DNA of 64,000 nt from Vesta saturnalis (GCA_036346205.1 JARFJB010002087.1:7007501-7071500); one strand, 5' to 3'. Shown: positions 54,400-64,000, counted from the stretch's first letter. Made by a program: numbers and translations. The notes: a model not told the origin generated them from the letters alone.

Positions 54400-56983
54400 C
54401 AGGGTGGCGCATTAGTGTGACAAAGTCCCATATCTCCTTTATTTAAAGAGATGCAAAAAAAAATTAAATACAAAAGTTGTAAGATATGTTCTGGTGCATA
54501 TTCCAAAAATATTTTTAATTATACAGGGTAGATCATAAAAGCTTAGAAGTAATTTTAAATTTTTTTTTAAATAGAAAACCCTATATATTAGTACATATTT
54601 AGATTCTACATACAATTTTAGACACATTTTATGTATAATGTTCTATACCTAAGTCTAACCGTTTTTGACAAATTTCGAATTTTTTGTCAAAAATGACGTT
54701 TGCAGGCCAAAACATGGGTGGAAATGTTTTCTAAACGAAGCGTTTATCAATTAGCTATGGTTGGTTTCCTTGGAAATGGGGACCTACTCTAATGGGCTAT
54801 ATTGATATTTTTGTAATACATTCATACAGGGTGATCAAAAATGGACAAACAAAAGTAGATTCAAAAATACCCATAAAGTCATTTTTTTTAAATGGAAACC
54901 CCCTATTTTTTTAATTCTATCTTATTTAGCATTAAAAATAAGGGTGACTTTATATACGAGTGTATATTCCAAAAAATTGTAGTTTTTGAAATAATGACAA
55001 TTTAACATTTTTTTATTGTAAAAAGGCTATACGGCTTTCAAGTTTTGTTGTTAGTTGGCCGTAACGGCTAGGCGTGGCATATAAAAATAATAGAGACCAT
55101 CAGAAACGTCATTATTTATTGTCAGTTGATAATTTGTGTGATGCGTTAGTGTATTTTACAGCAAATTGATTTAAAACTTGAATTAAAATTGTAAATAATG
55201 AATTTTTCGCAAGCCGAGATGGTTGATATGTTTTTTGTTTTGGGAGTTAGTGATAATAATACGCTCTTAGCAAGAAGACTGTATCAACAACGGTTTCCAG
55301 AGAGACCGTAACCTGAAAGAAGGGCATTTGGAGGGTTTTTTGAAGAACTGGCAATGTGTTATTTGAAAAAGATACTAGGGAAAAACGTGCACACACTGAG
55401 GAAAATCAATTAAATGTACTATTAACAGTTACCGAAAATCCATATATTGGACAACGACCCATTTCTCAGCAGGTTGGTGTTAAACGACGTACGGTACAGC
55501 GGATATTGAAGTCTCAAAAAATGCACCCCTATCACATTCAACTACTTCAAGAGTTGGTTCCTGAAGATTATTAAAGACGACTAGAATTTTGTCAATGGGC
55601 TCAAAACAAAATAAACCAACAAAGAAATTTTGTTCATTTGATTTTATTTACAGATGAGGCAACATTTCACAGAAACGGAAGTGTAAACAGACACAATTTT
55701 CATTACTATTCTACCGAAAATCCATAGTTTGTAAGATATACTTCTCAAACTAGATGGTCTTTAAATGTTTGGGGAGGTGTTGTCGGTAATCATGTAATTG
55801 GACCATATTATTTTGATCAACGAGTAACAGGGGAAGTATACTTAGACTTTCTGCAAAACCATCTACCTAATTTGTTGCGTCAAGTGTCACAGGATACGTA
55901 ACAAGAAATGTGGTTTCTTCATGATGGGGCCCCAGTACATCATACGGGTCCGATAATAACTTTTTTAAATGCTAGATATCCAGAATGTTGGATTGGGAGG
56001 GGAGGACCTGTTGCTTGGCCTGCTAGATCGCCAGATCTTACTAAAATGGACTTTAGCATTTGGGGGTACGTCAAAGAGCAGGTTTATAAAATACCGCCTG
56101 CAACAAAGGAAGACATGAAGATTAGGATTAGAAACTGTTTTCAAAACATTAGTGTTGAAATGTGTAGAAATTTAAGCAGCGAATTTGAGAGATGTATTGC
56201 ATTGTGTATTCAAGAAAGAGGCGGACATTATGAACAACTTATTAGGTAGTACGTATTTGACGTGTTTCTAGTACTTTTATCTGTATAATTAGTTACAGGT
56301 TTAGTTACATTAGAGGTGTTAAGTTTATGATTAGGATTAGGACATAATTTGTTGAATCAAAAAAATATTGTCTTTACTTTAAGTTCGTTTAATAAAATAA
56401 TTATTTATATGGGGTTCAATAAATTGTAATATTTCGATCTGAAGTGCTCGATATTTTTGTTTCGCGGCGCCCCGCCGTCACGGCCAACTAGCAACAAAAC
56501 TTGAAAACCGTATAGCCTTTTTACAATAAAAAAATGTTAAATTGTCATTATTTCAAAAACTACAATTTTTTGGAATATACACTCTTATATAAAGTCACCC
56601 TTATTTTTAATGCTAAATAAGATAAAATTAATTGATAAAGGCTTCGTTTAGAAAAGATTTCCACCTATGTTTTGACCTGCAAACGTCATTTTTGACAAAA
56701 AATTTGAAATTTGTCAAAAATGGTTGGACTTAGGTATAGGGCATTATACATAAAATGTGTCTAAAATTGTATGTAGAATCTAAACATGTAATAATATATA
56801 GGGTTTTCTGTTTAAAAAAAAATTTAAAATTACTTCTAAGCTTTTATGATCTACCCTGTATAATTAAAAATATTTTTGGAATATGCACCAGAACATATCT
56901 TACAACTTTTGTATTTAATTTTTTTTTTGTGTCTCTTTAAATAAAGGAGATATGGGACTTTGTCACACTAATGCGCCACCCTG
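54400..56983 (+). mobile_element. DD41D element with 500-680-bp inverted repeats, inserted in Tigger
   Basis: Exact ends CAGGGTGGCGCATTAGTGTG and CACACTAATGCGCCACCCTG, TA target duplication at 54398-54399 and 56984-56985. Left arm to about 55080, right arm from about 56465. A second mirrored terminus lies inside: CAGGGTAGATCATAAAAGCT (54531) and AGCTTTTATGATCTACCCTG (about 56837-56856). A third, CAGGGTGATCAAAAATGGAC (54833), is present only on the left because the right arm has lost about 165 bp there. Confidence 0.9.
55199..56249 (+). pseudogene. DD41D transposase, broken by stops
   Basis: Start MNFSQAEMVDMFFVLGVSDN at 55199, after TATAAAAA (55080) and a possible TCAGT initiator. The DUF4817-like helix-turn-helix region includes RRLYQQRFPER, and the second HTH is ISQQVGVKRRTVQRILKSQK. 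First Asp in LFTDEATFHRNGSVNRHN (about 55648-55700), second in WFLHDGAPVHHTG (55911), third in WPARSPDLTKMDFSIWGYVK, with 41 residues between. C-terminus ends RGGHYEQLIR at 56249. About 350 codons with at least four in-frame stops (e.g. at 55308, 55572, 55724, 55898) and one frameshift near 55340. Confidence 0.88.
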
Positions 56984-57104
56984 TATGTCAAACGAAGAGA
57001 AGAAACGTGACACTGCATACATACATAGATTTAACAAGAAATAAAAGTTTTAATATGTATACATATGTTATGTATGAACGTACATTGCACAATATACATA
57101 TGTA

Positions 57105-58804
57105 CTACATATGTGAAATAAAATCACTTAAAAAATTACTAATTTTTGTTTGTTTTTGGGTTTCATAACTTCTACCCTTTATAATTTCCTTCATTTTTCT
57201 AAGCTGAATCAGATGAATGTCATCACTTCCAGGCTGTTCTTCAAAATATTCGATAAGTACATTTACTGCATCTCCTGCTTCTCGATGACTTGTTTTGATG
57301 ACGCAATTATTCTCATCGTCATCACTACTTTTATCATAATTTTCCGCAGAGGTCTGGTTGTTTAGATAATCGTCATCCATAATCTGATTCCCTTTTTCTT
57401 CGTGATCACTTTCTATCCATTCCTATATTTTTTCGTTGTCTATTTCTACCAAACCTTTGATTTACGAGGCTATAGATACTATGTTTTCGATCGATAGCTC
57501 ACCTTTATTTAAGCGATTGTCGTCTACAGTACAGTCTCCACCTGCTGTATCTTTTAAAGTCATTATGTTATAAAATGCTTTTTAATGTTAGTCACTTTCA
57601 CTTCACTCCAAGCGCGATCTAAAGTCACATTCTCCCAACAGTTAAAGCATAAGTTCTTTCCTGTAAAGCTTCTTCATGGTCTTTATAACACCTGGGGTCC
57701 ATTGGCTGGGCAATAAATATTTCATTCAGAGGAAAATATGCAACGGATATTTAACCCTCTGTTGACTTTAGTTGCTCTACATCAGGATGCATAGGCGCAG
57801 TAACAGCCTTGGGTGGAAGAATATTTTTTTGCAGATAGGTTTTAATTTGGGTTTTTTTCGAAAAAACCACTTTCTTAAAAATTACTCGAGCCATCCAAGC
57901 TGCCTTTTGATTATAATAATCAATGGGCAGTGTATTTACATTTTTAAAAGCCCTCGGATTTTTGGATTTTCCAATGACGACTAATCTAATCTTATGTGTT
58001 CCTGATGCATTAGCACAGCATATCACTGTTAAACGGTCTTTGCTTACTTTGAAACCTAAATACATAAAAAAATACTTTAAAAAAACATTGTATAAAAATA
58101 TGTACATACGTAAAGTTAACCTGGTGCACTAGTTTCTGAAGTGTCCTTTTCGGCATTGCTTTCCAATAAAGTCCAGTTCCGTCTCCATTATGTACCTGCT
58201 CAGGTTTGAGGTCGTGCTCCGTTATTAGATTTTCCAAATCATAGCAAGATTCTACCATAACTACAAGATCGGCACTTAATTTCTCCCCTTCAACAGCTAA
58301 TTCGCGTATTCCATGACGTTTTTAAATCTGTATAACCGACCAGAAGATGCTGAGAAGCTTCCTTTAATTTTCGTGAAACTTTTGGGGTTGACTAGCACAC
58401 ATAGGTCCTGATATTGGAACCCCTTCCGATCTTTTCTGTAAGAACCACCTGGTCATAACATCATCAAGTTCTCGAAAAGTAGACCCTTTTAGAGATTTTC
58501 TCTCAGAAATAGCTTTTGCACTGTCCGCTTTAGCTGCAAAGCTCTGTAATTCGGCTTTTTACTTCACAATGTCGCAAAATGTTTGTTTTCCAATGTTATA
58601 TGTTTTAGCCACCGCAGCATCATGTATGTTATTATCAAATTGTTTTAAGATTTCCATTTTTTGTTCGATAGTTAAAACATTGCGTTTAGGCTCTTCATTA
58701 GCACTACTACGCTGCATCTTGTGCGTCTGTTTACGTTTAACGGGGATTTCCCGAGATGAACTTAGACGAACGTCTGCACGGTGTGCTGTCCGTTCAGCGT
58801 TCAT
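57105..58804 (-). pseudogene. Tigger/Jerky-type transposase (CENP-B HTH + DDE_1), broken
   Basis: N-terminal CENP-B-like helix-turn-helix at about 58690-58562: RNVLTIEQKMEILKQFDNNI and KTYNIGKQTFCDIVK. The DDE_1 core follows: EQVHNGDGTGLYWKAMPKRT with the first catalytic Asp (58200), then an apparent 65-base intron (58120-58056, GTTAAC...TTTAG), then SKDRLTVICCANASGTHKIR and VIGKSKNPRAFKNV (to 57925). Frameshifts and stops lie around 57750-57400. The acidic tail DDDENNCVIKTSHREAGDAV and the C-terminus ISNFLSDF end near 57110. Pogo-like transposases integrate at TA. Not functional. Confidence 0.85.
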
Positions 58805-59361
58805 GCGCTAACCTCTGGATGCCAGCCACAGATAATCCGCACACGGATGATCAATTAAAAAGCGCGTACGGATAATCGGGGTTCTCCTGTATTAGAAGTA
58901 GATTTTTGTTTCTTAAATTAAAGTTGTGAATTTCTGACGAGAATTTGATTTTGTTGTACAGATACGAGGAAGTTCTCGTGTTGATTATTTTGTAATATAA
59001 ACAAGTGGTATGTAAAACTCGTCTGTTGCCCATGCTAAGCCAGTTTATTTGATGGAATTTGTAGTGAATTGACTCAAACTTTTTACTGCCAAATATAAGC
59101 CTGAGGCAGCAATGTTGTACTCGTTGTATTCTTTTAGAGTCCAAACTATCAATACAATGTCCATACACAGCATCACAGAAATTGAATTGGGACAGAACTA
59201 GTGTGTCACAAAGCAGTGCTCTTGTGCTACAATTCACCACTTCACGTTTATTATAAAGTAGTTTTAAGTGTAGAACAGCTTGTTTAATGCACTTGGATAT
59301 GCGTTTCTTAAATCTAAGCTTGGAATCAATTATAATCCAAGATTTCTACCCGTGTCAGAGA

Positions 59362-59515
59362 TTGTAATGTGTGTCTGTGTGTCTGTGTGTCTGTGTGTCT
59401 GTGTGTCTGTGTGTCTGTGTGTCTGTGTGTCTGTGTGTCTGTGTGTCGTCTGTGTGTCTGTGTCTGTGTGTCTGTGTGTCTGTGTGTCTGTGTGTCTGTG
59501 TGTCTGTGTGTCTGT

Positions 59516-59598
<83 letters not shown>

Positions 59599-59735
59599 TG
59601 AGTGAGTGATTGAGTGAGTGAGTGAGTAAGTGAGTGAGTCAGTGAGTAAGTGGGTGAGTGAGTGAGTGAATGAATGAGTGAGTGAGTGAGTGAGTGTTTG
59701 GGGGGGGGCGCGTGCGTGCGTGCGTCCCTGTAACG
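59362..59735. repeat. TGTGTC/TG/GAGT composite microsatellite
   Basis: TGTGTC hexamers (59369-59520), then (TG)n to 59595, then GAGT units to 59690, then a G run and GCGT units. It sits exactly between the truncated LINE and the Jockey copy. Confidence 0.93.
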
Positions 59736-59739
59736 CCTG

Positions 59740-60975
59740 GTGGGTTAGCGAGTTGTTATATGAGATGGTTGGGATGTCCTAACAAGTTATTGGTGTACTT
59801 GGTCGATAACCTCTTGCTTTCGTTGGCTATATAGGGGACTCCCAGGGCGTTATGTAGGGTGCCGTTCCGAATGTACCATGGAACATTGTTCAACTTTCGG
59901 AGAGGCTTGGAGTGAAATCTCTGAAGGATTGTTGTGTGTGATGCTTTGGCGCATCCTCAGACCTGTATCCCATAGGACCGTATTGTCTTCAGAATGACAA
60001 TACAGTAGGATTCTGTTGGTTAATGAGAGTTGTGAGTTTCTTCCTAGTAACCATGTGATTTGCTTGAGTTTTAAGTTTTAAGTCCATTTTCCACTTGACT
60101 TTGATATATGACCTCCATGTAAGCTTTTGGTCAAGGTGCATGCCAAGCTACTTTACCTCATTTTTAATTGGAATTGGCTGTGCATGTTCAGTACGTCTCG
60201 TGGTAAAATTTACTTATGCTGATTTATCTGCGTTTACCTTATTTATCCACTTATGAAACCAGTTTTGTGGCAAGTCAAGATGCTGTTGAAGATGATCTAC
60301 TGCTAGTTCAGGAGATTTGTTGACTGAAATAATGGCCGTGTCGTCCACGAATCTCCCAAGTACAGTGTGATCTGTGGTTGGTGCATCTTGTTGCATTTTG
60401 TTCTCCATGCTTTCCATTATGTGAGTAATGATTCGGTTACTTTGGTGTATGGTCGAGTGGCCTTCGCGAAATCCAAATTGATGTGATGGAATAAGTTGAT
60501 CTAGGTCTATATCCTCTTTAAGGTGCTTGAGTAGGAGTCGTTCAAGGATTTTTGAAAGGAGGGGTAGGATGCTTATTGGTCTGTAGGATTGTGATTGGGT
60601 AAGCGGTTTACCAGACTTAGCAATCATTATTATATGGGCATGCAGTCTTAGAATACTATTGTATATTGTGGTAAGTAGCTCAATAGCTTTTCTAGGAAGG
60701 TTTTTCAGTACTTCTCCAACAATTAGGTCATAACCGGGCGCTTTTCGGACGTTTGTTAGTTTTGGTTGTTGGGATACTTCTGTTGGTGAGAAGGGTTTGA
60801 TTGGCAGCGCAGTGTCAAAGTACGAATAAATTTCTCCATTGTCCGCATTATCTTGTGGATGTGGTGCTGTAAAGACTTCAGCTAGGTGATTCGCAAATGT
60901 GTTGGATTGATCGATATGAGATCTGGCCCAAGTATTATCGGAATTTTTAATAGGCGGGGTCATTACAGTCGGACA
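59740..60975 (-). pseudogene. Jockey LINE reverse transcriptase, second copy
   Basis: Minus strand: PPIKNSDNTWARSHIDQSNT (about 60950), NVRKAPGYDLIVGEVLKNLP, then IAKSGKPLTQSQSYRPISIL (60620-60560) and HQFGFREGHSTIHQ (about 60480). The frame then jumps from MESMENKMQ to GRFVDDTAIISV (60350), so the segment with SxAFDxVWH and VPQGS is deleted in frame. FVDD replaces the usual FADD. The C-terminal part continues out of frame to about 59740. Similar to 32600-34465 but a different, independently deleted copy. Confidence 0.82.
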
Positions 60976-61587
60976 GTAATCATATAGGGCCGGTTCTGAC
61001 TCACGGTATACGAATATTCTATTCAAGGTCAAGTCAGTTAATCTGTCGTGTACGTGCGTAATCCTTCGCTAATCATATAGGGCCGATCCTGACTCATATG
61101 GCTAGCCATATAGAGCCGATCCTGGCTCAGCGGGAATTGCAATAAGTGTGCGAGTGAGAGAGACAATGTGTGAATGTCTTAGGTCACTGCTCTTAAGCTC
61201 TTTCAAGGTCAAAATTTTGGCGGGGAAATTTCAATTTGTGGAGCGCGTCGAGGTCGAAATGTTAAGGTCAAAATTTAAAGCTAAAAATAGAAATTGCAAG
61301 GTCAAAGAATAATGATCTGCAGGGGGTATCATATTAAATTTCTTAGAAACATAAAAATAGAATCAGTTCGTCGAAACCAGAAGTAGTTTTCAAGCTCAAA
61401 AGAGACTATTGACCCCCACAGGGGGTATCATATTACATTTCTTGGAAATATAATAATTCATGGTAACAAGAAGTAATTAAATTGAGCCAAGGTCAATAGT
61501 CATAGGTCGATAAACTAAAAATAGGTCAAGGTGGGTATTTAACAAGGTTTAAACATGTGATAGGTACTCAAGGACACATTTTTCTCA
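60976..61587 (+). promoter_or_regulatory. Repeat- and half-site-rich region upstream of virus-like genes
   Basis: Contains AGGTCA/AGGTCG half-sites at about 61024, 61181, 61206, 61251, 61264, 61299, 61489, 61504 and 61523, several in the extended form TCAAGGTCA or CAAGGTCA known for FTZ-F1/ERR nuclear receptors. Three copies of CATATAGRGCCG start at 60981, 61074 and 61107, and a pair CAGGGGGTATCATATTA starts at 61320 and 61419. No coding sequence. It looks like a control region for the genes that follow; function is inferred. Confidence 0.5.
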
Positions 61588-61623
61588 TATAAATAGCAGC
61601 GAGCTATGTGTGTCGAGATCAGT
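61588..61623 (+). promoter_or_regulatory. TATA box and initiator, first virus-like gene
   Basis: TATAAATA at 61588-61595 and the arthropod-type initiator TCAGT at 61619-61623, about 31 bases apart. Confidence 0.65.
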
Positions 61624-61649
61624 CAGTTAGCAACTTGTAATTGTTAAAC

Positions 61650-61946
61650 ATGGAATTAGCAGGGTTAAACCAAAGCACCTTTTGCAAACCCTTTAAAAAT
61701 GTTTGCGACCTCGAGATATCGAGAAAGTATAAAGTGATTAATGTGACAGTAATTAATACTAAGTACGGCGAACGTATAGTAATGGAAACAGATAATTTTA
61801 AATAGGTATTACCTCAACGCTTTTATCAGCATTTCAAAGAAGAAACGCGAATTGAAGAATTTAAAACGCTACTAAACACGAAGGATGTGTTCACAAGTAG
61901 TTTGGGTGCAGCTGGGAAAACAACAAACATAACATTTTGTTTTTAA
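61650..61946 (+). pseudogene. Small protein resembling a virus/Polinton-type DNA-binding-like ORF, one stop
   Basis: 98 codons from ATG to TAA with one internal TAG at 61803-61805. The visible pattern is a basic segment, KYKVINVTVINTKYGERIVM, followed after the stop by LPQRFYQHFKEE. The 'Tyr-x-Val ... Asn-Thr-Lys-Tyr-Gly ... Leu-Pro-x-Arg' pattern is shared by short proteins encoded by Polinton-like and some small-DNA-virus elements of arthropods, thought to be OB-fold-like. The role here is not established. First gene of the cluster. Confidence 0.45.
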
Positions 61947-61962
61947 CAATAGTACCCCACCA

Positions 61963-61995
61963 TATATAACTTATGCATGCTTTAACTAGAATCAT
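61963..61995 (+). promoter_or_regulatory. TATA box and initiator, second virus-like gene
   Basis: TATATAA at 61963-61969 with ATCATT at 61991-61996, about 28 bases downstream. Confidence 0.5.
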
Positions 61996-62049
61996 TTCTT
62001 AAACACTGTTTAGTTATAGTGAAATTTCGAGCAAGTAATTGTCGTTAAA

Positions 62050-62958
62050 ATGCAAGCAGCAATAACATCATTTCTGGAACGATCCAAACTCAGAAGTTCA
62101 CCGTTATATATGGATACCTCACATCGTTGTAGTAACAATATGAATAATAATTTAACATTTTGTTGTTGGTGCTGTCAAAATAGTGATGGTAGTAGTAGTA
62201 GTAGTGGTAAAAATAAAAATGAAGAGAAACAAGATGAAGGTTATCTTTCTCCTAACACTGACTGGTCATCATCATCATTTCCACATAAGGATGAAGTGTA
62301 TAAATAAGCAGCTAATGAATACTTAATCGATTGCACTTATTATAAACTATCGAACCATACTCGTCATGCAAAATATATGGAAATTGGATACAGTACACAC
62401 CCCAATCTTGCACCAGTAGTTCGTATGGACATAAAGGAATGGAATGAGCTTCTAAGATGGCATTCATATGTAGAATTACAATTTTTTCGATCCCAAGAAA
62501 TTGAAAACAAAATTGACTGGTCAAATGTAAATGAAGAAGATATAATCTATGATCAACATTATGAATCTCTATCTAGCAATCTTGGTATTTATTACAATTG
62601 GGAATTGATTAAAGGATATGACAGAATTTTGAAAACCGTTATGATAGAAAACTACCACTGCTGTTCTTGCATATTCAATGCCTGTAATGTAGAAGAACTA
62701 TTCAATTTAAAGGATATAATAAGCTATAGATTGGAATTTCTTGAATCTTACAATCTGATGCGTTTCTATGAAAAGTTCATACAAGTCGTTGACTACCATC
62801 GTTTTCGTGAGAAAGAATTCCATGGTAGTGACTATGACACTTATGAAGACATTAAAGATGTTATAAATGCTAAGTGTAATATTAATTCACATAACACTGT
62901 ATGCTTATTGGAAATATTGTATTATCGTCCTGCTTATCTAATGTACAGCATTTACTAA
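62050..62958 (+). pseudogene. Unidentified 302-codon protein, single in-frame stop
   Basis: ATG at 62050; one TAA at 62305-62307; the same frame stays open to TAA at 62956-62958. The N-terminal quarter is low-complexity with Cys (FCCWCC) and a Ser/Gly/Asn-rich stretch. The rest is an acidic-aromatic globular-looking region (RMDIKEWNELLRWHSYVELQ, YNWELIKGYDRILKT, NACNVEELFNLKDI). I do not recognise the family. The stop codon overlaps a poly(A) signal, AATAAA at 62958-62963. With its own TATA box it looks like a compact virus-like gene. One nonsense change in about 900 bases implies younger decay than the surrounding elements. Confidence 0.6.
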
Positions 62959-63010
62959 ATAAAGAAATATTAATAACTATGATTTGCTTTCTTTGTGATC
63001 TCAATTTAGG

Positions 63011-63044
63011 TATAAATACCCTGCTTTATCAATCTAGTTAAACA
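63011..63044 (+). promoter_or_regulatory. TATA box, third virus-like gene
   Basis: TATAAATA at 63011-63018 with ATCAATC about 20-30 bases downstream and an ATG at 63045. Confidence 0.55.
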
Positions 63045-63628
63045 ATGCTAGGTTAGAAGCGAAAGAGTGCAGGTGGTAGTTTAGTGAATACTCTAATCAA
63101 TAAACTTTCATTTGAATTGCGTTTAGCCGGTTACCATTATTGTGGCTCTGGTACAAAATTAGAGAAACGGCTCGCACGCGGTGACCCCGGTATTAATCAA
63201 TTAGATGCTTAGTGCAAACTTCATATTAGGTACAGAGATTACCGAGATTTAGAAAGTAGACATAAAGCAGATAAAATTTTACAAAAAAAGCTCGGGAACG
63301 CTTTAAATCATCAGGCGCAACGTCAGGTGAACGAGCTGCAGCTTAAGCAGTCAGTACCACCATGAAAGCAAAAAGAAAATTAGGAATGGGGTGTAAACGT
63401 CGATCTAATCTGAAGAAGAAGAAATTCTTACGCAATGGTGGAAATTTATTGCATTTACGAAAAACAATAGCTAAAAAAATTAAACCAAACGGGAATTTCA
63501 TAGACACAAAAAAGTCAACCCTTTCAATGCCAAAACGTGTAGTAAAAAGTTTAGGAGGAAAGAAAAACATGAAAATTTCTAGAGTAATTCCCATACCTAA
63601 ACAAGGAGGGGTTTTACCCACGGTTTAG
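63045..63628 (+). pseudogene. PLA2-domain capsid-type protein of a Polinton- or parvovirus-like element, broken
   Basis: The first part (63060-63350) shows a phospholipase A2-like domain of the parvovirus-VP1 type: YHYCGSGTKLEKRLARGD, then the Cys-Lys-x-His helix start, and RYRDYRDLESRHKADKIL. Such domains help virions leave endosomes. The Asp that should follow the catalytic His is absent, and TAG codons occur at 63054-63056 and about 63207. After a frameshift (63300-63360) comes a Lys/Arg-rich segment, MKAKRKLGMGCKRRSN..., ending at IPIPKQGGVLPTV and a stop. A poly(A) signal lies at 63656-63661. The domain order is known from endogenous Polinton/adinto-like elements of arthropods; placement is from pattern memory. 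Confidence 0.7.
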
Positions 63629-63780
63629 GTGTGGGCGGCAGATATGCGGCAACTAAATAAATGTAGTTTAGAGCTTAAGGAAGTAAAAAAAGGGTTTGGC
63701 GCCACAAGTTTTCTTTAGGTCCCTAAACTTGAAAAGGGCATAAAAGAAACAATATTGTGAGAGTAAGTGATACTATATTT

Positions 63781-64000
63781 AACAAAACTATAAATGGGAA
63801 TTTCTGTAAAGTGTAAAACAAAGTTTGAAATTTCTTTTACACCACTTTATTATCCCCGTGCAGATCCTGTTGAACGAGTAAACCGTGTTGTGAAGACAAT
63901 GATTTCACAATACATTAAATCCTCACATAAAACTTGGGATGGAAATATTACTTCTATCGCTTTAGCTATTTGTACTTCTCGTTCGGAGACTACTGGTTTC
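63781..64000 (+). pseudogene. Ty3/gypsy-type integrase fragment, runs off the window
   Basis: Open from about 63793 to the window end. It reads FTPLYYPRADPVERVNRVVK then SSHKTWDGNITSIALAICTS, the end of a retroviral-type integrase core with the catalytic Glu in PVERVNR. The wording is closer to insect gypsy elements than to Polinton integrase, but the latter cannot be excluded given the neighbours. The upstream Asp residues are not present in the window. Confidence 0.7.

Larger units (their letters stand above)
54297..58889 (-). mobile_element. Tigger (pogo-type) DNA transposon
   Basis: Inverted ends CAGTAGAACCTCGATTATCC (54297) and GGATAATCGGGGTTCTCCTG (to 58889), each flanked by TA. Interrupted at 54400-56983 by a DD41D element that landed 103 bp from the left end. 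Carries a jerky/CENP-B-like transposase gene on the minus strand. Confidence 0.88.
54000..59365 (-). mobile_element. CR1/RTE-like LINE 3' part, split by a Tigger insertion
   Basis: Two pieces of one LINE on the minus strand. 59365-58890: NLGLIIDSKLRFKKRISKC-like reading, CDTLVLSQFNFCDAVYGHCI and IQRVQHCCLRLIFGSKKFES. Beyond the Tigger, 54296-54000: HNSLLEWIKLLPFKEFKIHL, then a 3' UTR ending CAATAAATGGC with a (TAA)n tail at 54027-54001. Only the reverse transcriptase C-terminus is present; a GT-rich array truncates it on the 5' side. Confidence 0.7.

Noticed and set aside
57150..58132. Plus-strand open frames inside the Tigger region
   Set aside because: They are antisense shadows of the minus-strand transposase remnants.
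61221..61231. GGGGAAATTTC as an NF-kB site in the virus-like control region
   Set aside because: A single loose match in AT-rich DNA with no immune gene downstream; too weak to call.
63781..64000. Integrase as part of the virus-like cluster
   Set aside because: The visible motif wording is closer to Ty3/gypsy integrase than to Polinton integrase; kept as a separate feature, though not excluded.

Overview
Eukaryotic DNA, AT-rich and gene-poor, most likely from a holometabolous insect. The one convincing host gene is a two-exon cecropin, a peptide family of such insects. The mobile elements are also typical of arthropods: Jockey and CR1-like LINEs, a Penelope-like element, long-inverted-repeat Tc1/mariner elements, mariner, Tigger, hAT, Ty3/gypsy and a YqaJ-domain pseudogene. 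A beetle is a guess only. There is no operon-like organisation and there are no bacterial genes. Layout: 0-12 kb is mostly non-coding. It holds diverged duplicated blocks (1-620 and 8565-8990; 6023-6296 and 7793-8071), long six-base repeat arrays, a YqaJ-nuclease pseudogene, a tRNA-Ala-like Pol III sequence and a tandem duplication. The cecropin gene lies at 12.07-12.62 kb on the minus strand, with a TATA box, an NF-kB-type site, a signal peptide, a 54-base intron and a poly(A) signal. From 13 to 29.3 kb there is a train of decayed DNA transposons, many abutting (TA)n arrays. Five to six belong to one IS630/Tc1/mariner lineage with DD41D catalytic spacing and long inverted repeats, and one is a classical mariner. 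31.7-38.1 kb holds a Jockey LINE, a hAT C-terminus and a gypsy-type LTR element with a large internal deletion. 38.5-51.9 kb holds an ORF1-like LINE fragment with a GA-rich array, a tyrosine-recombinase fragment, a spliced DDE transposase pseudogene, an unidentified transposase-like family, LINE fragments, an internally deleted DD41D element, and a Penelope-like element with a candidate hammerhead ribozyme. 54.0-59.4 kb is a three-level nest: a DD41D element inside a Tigger element inside a LINE. 59.7-61.0 kb is a second Jockey copy. 61.0-63.7 kb looks like a piece of a Polinton- or parvovirus-like DNA element: repeated AGGTCA half-sites, then three compact genes with TATA boxes, all broken. 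The window ends in a gypsy-type integrase. Nearly every transposable-element gene carries stops or frameshifts, so this is an old, repeatedly invaded region. The most noteworthy signals are: the double-ended inverted repeats of the DD41D elements, where an inner CAGGGTG-like terminus is mirrored inside an outer one; the joining of these elements through (TA)n arrays; one element whose inverted repeat contains the end of its own transposase gene; paired hammerhead-like motifs in Penelope-type ends; the cecropin promoter; and the virus-like gene cluster with its receptor half-site-rich upstream region. All identifications rest on reading motifs by eye. No database search was run.
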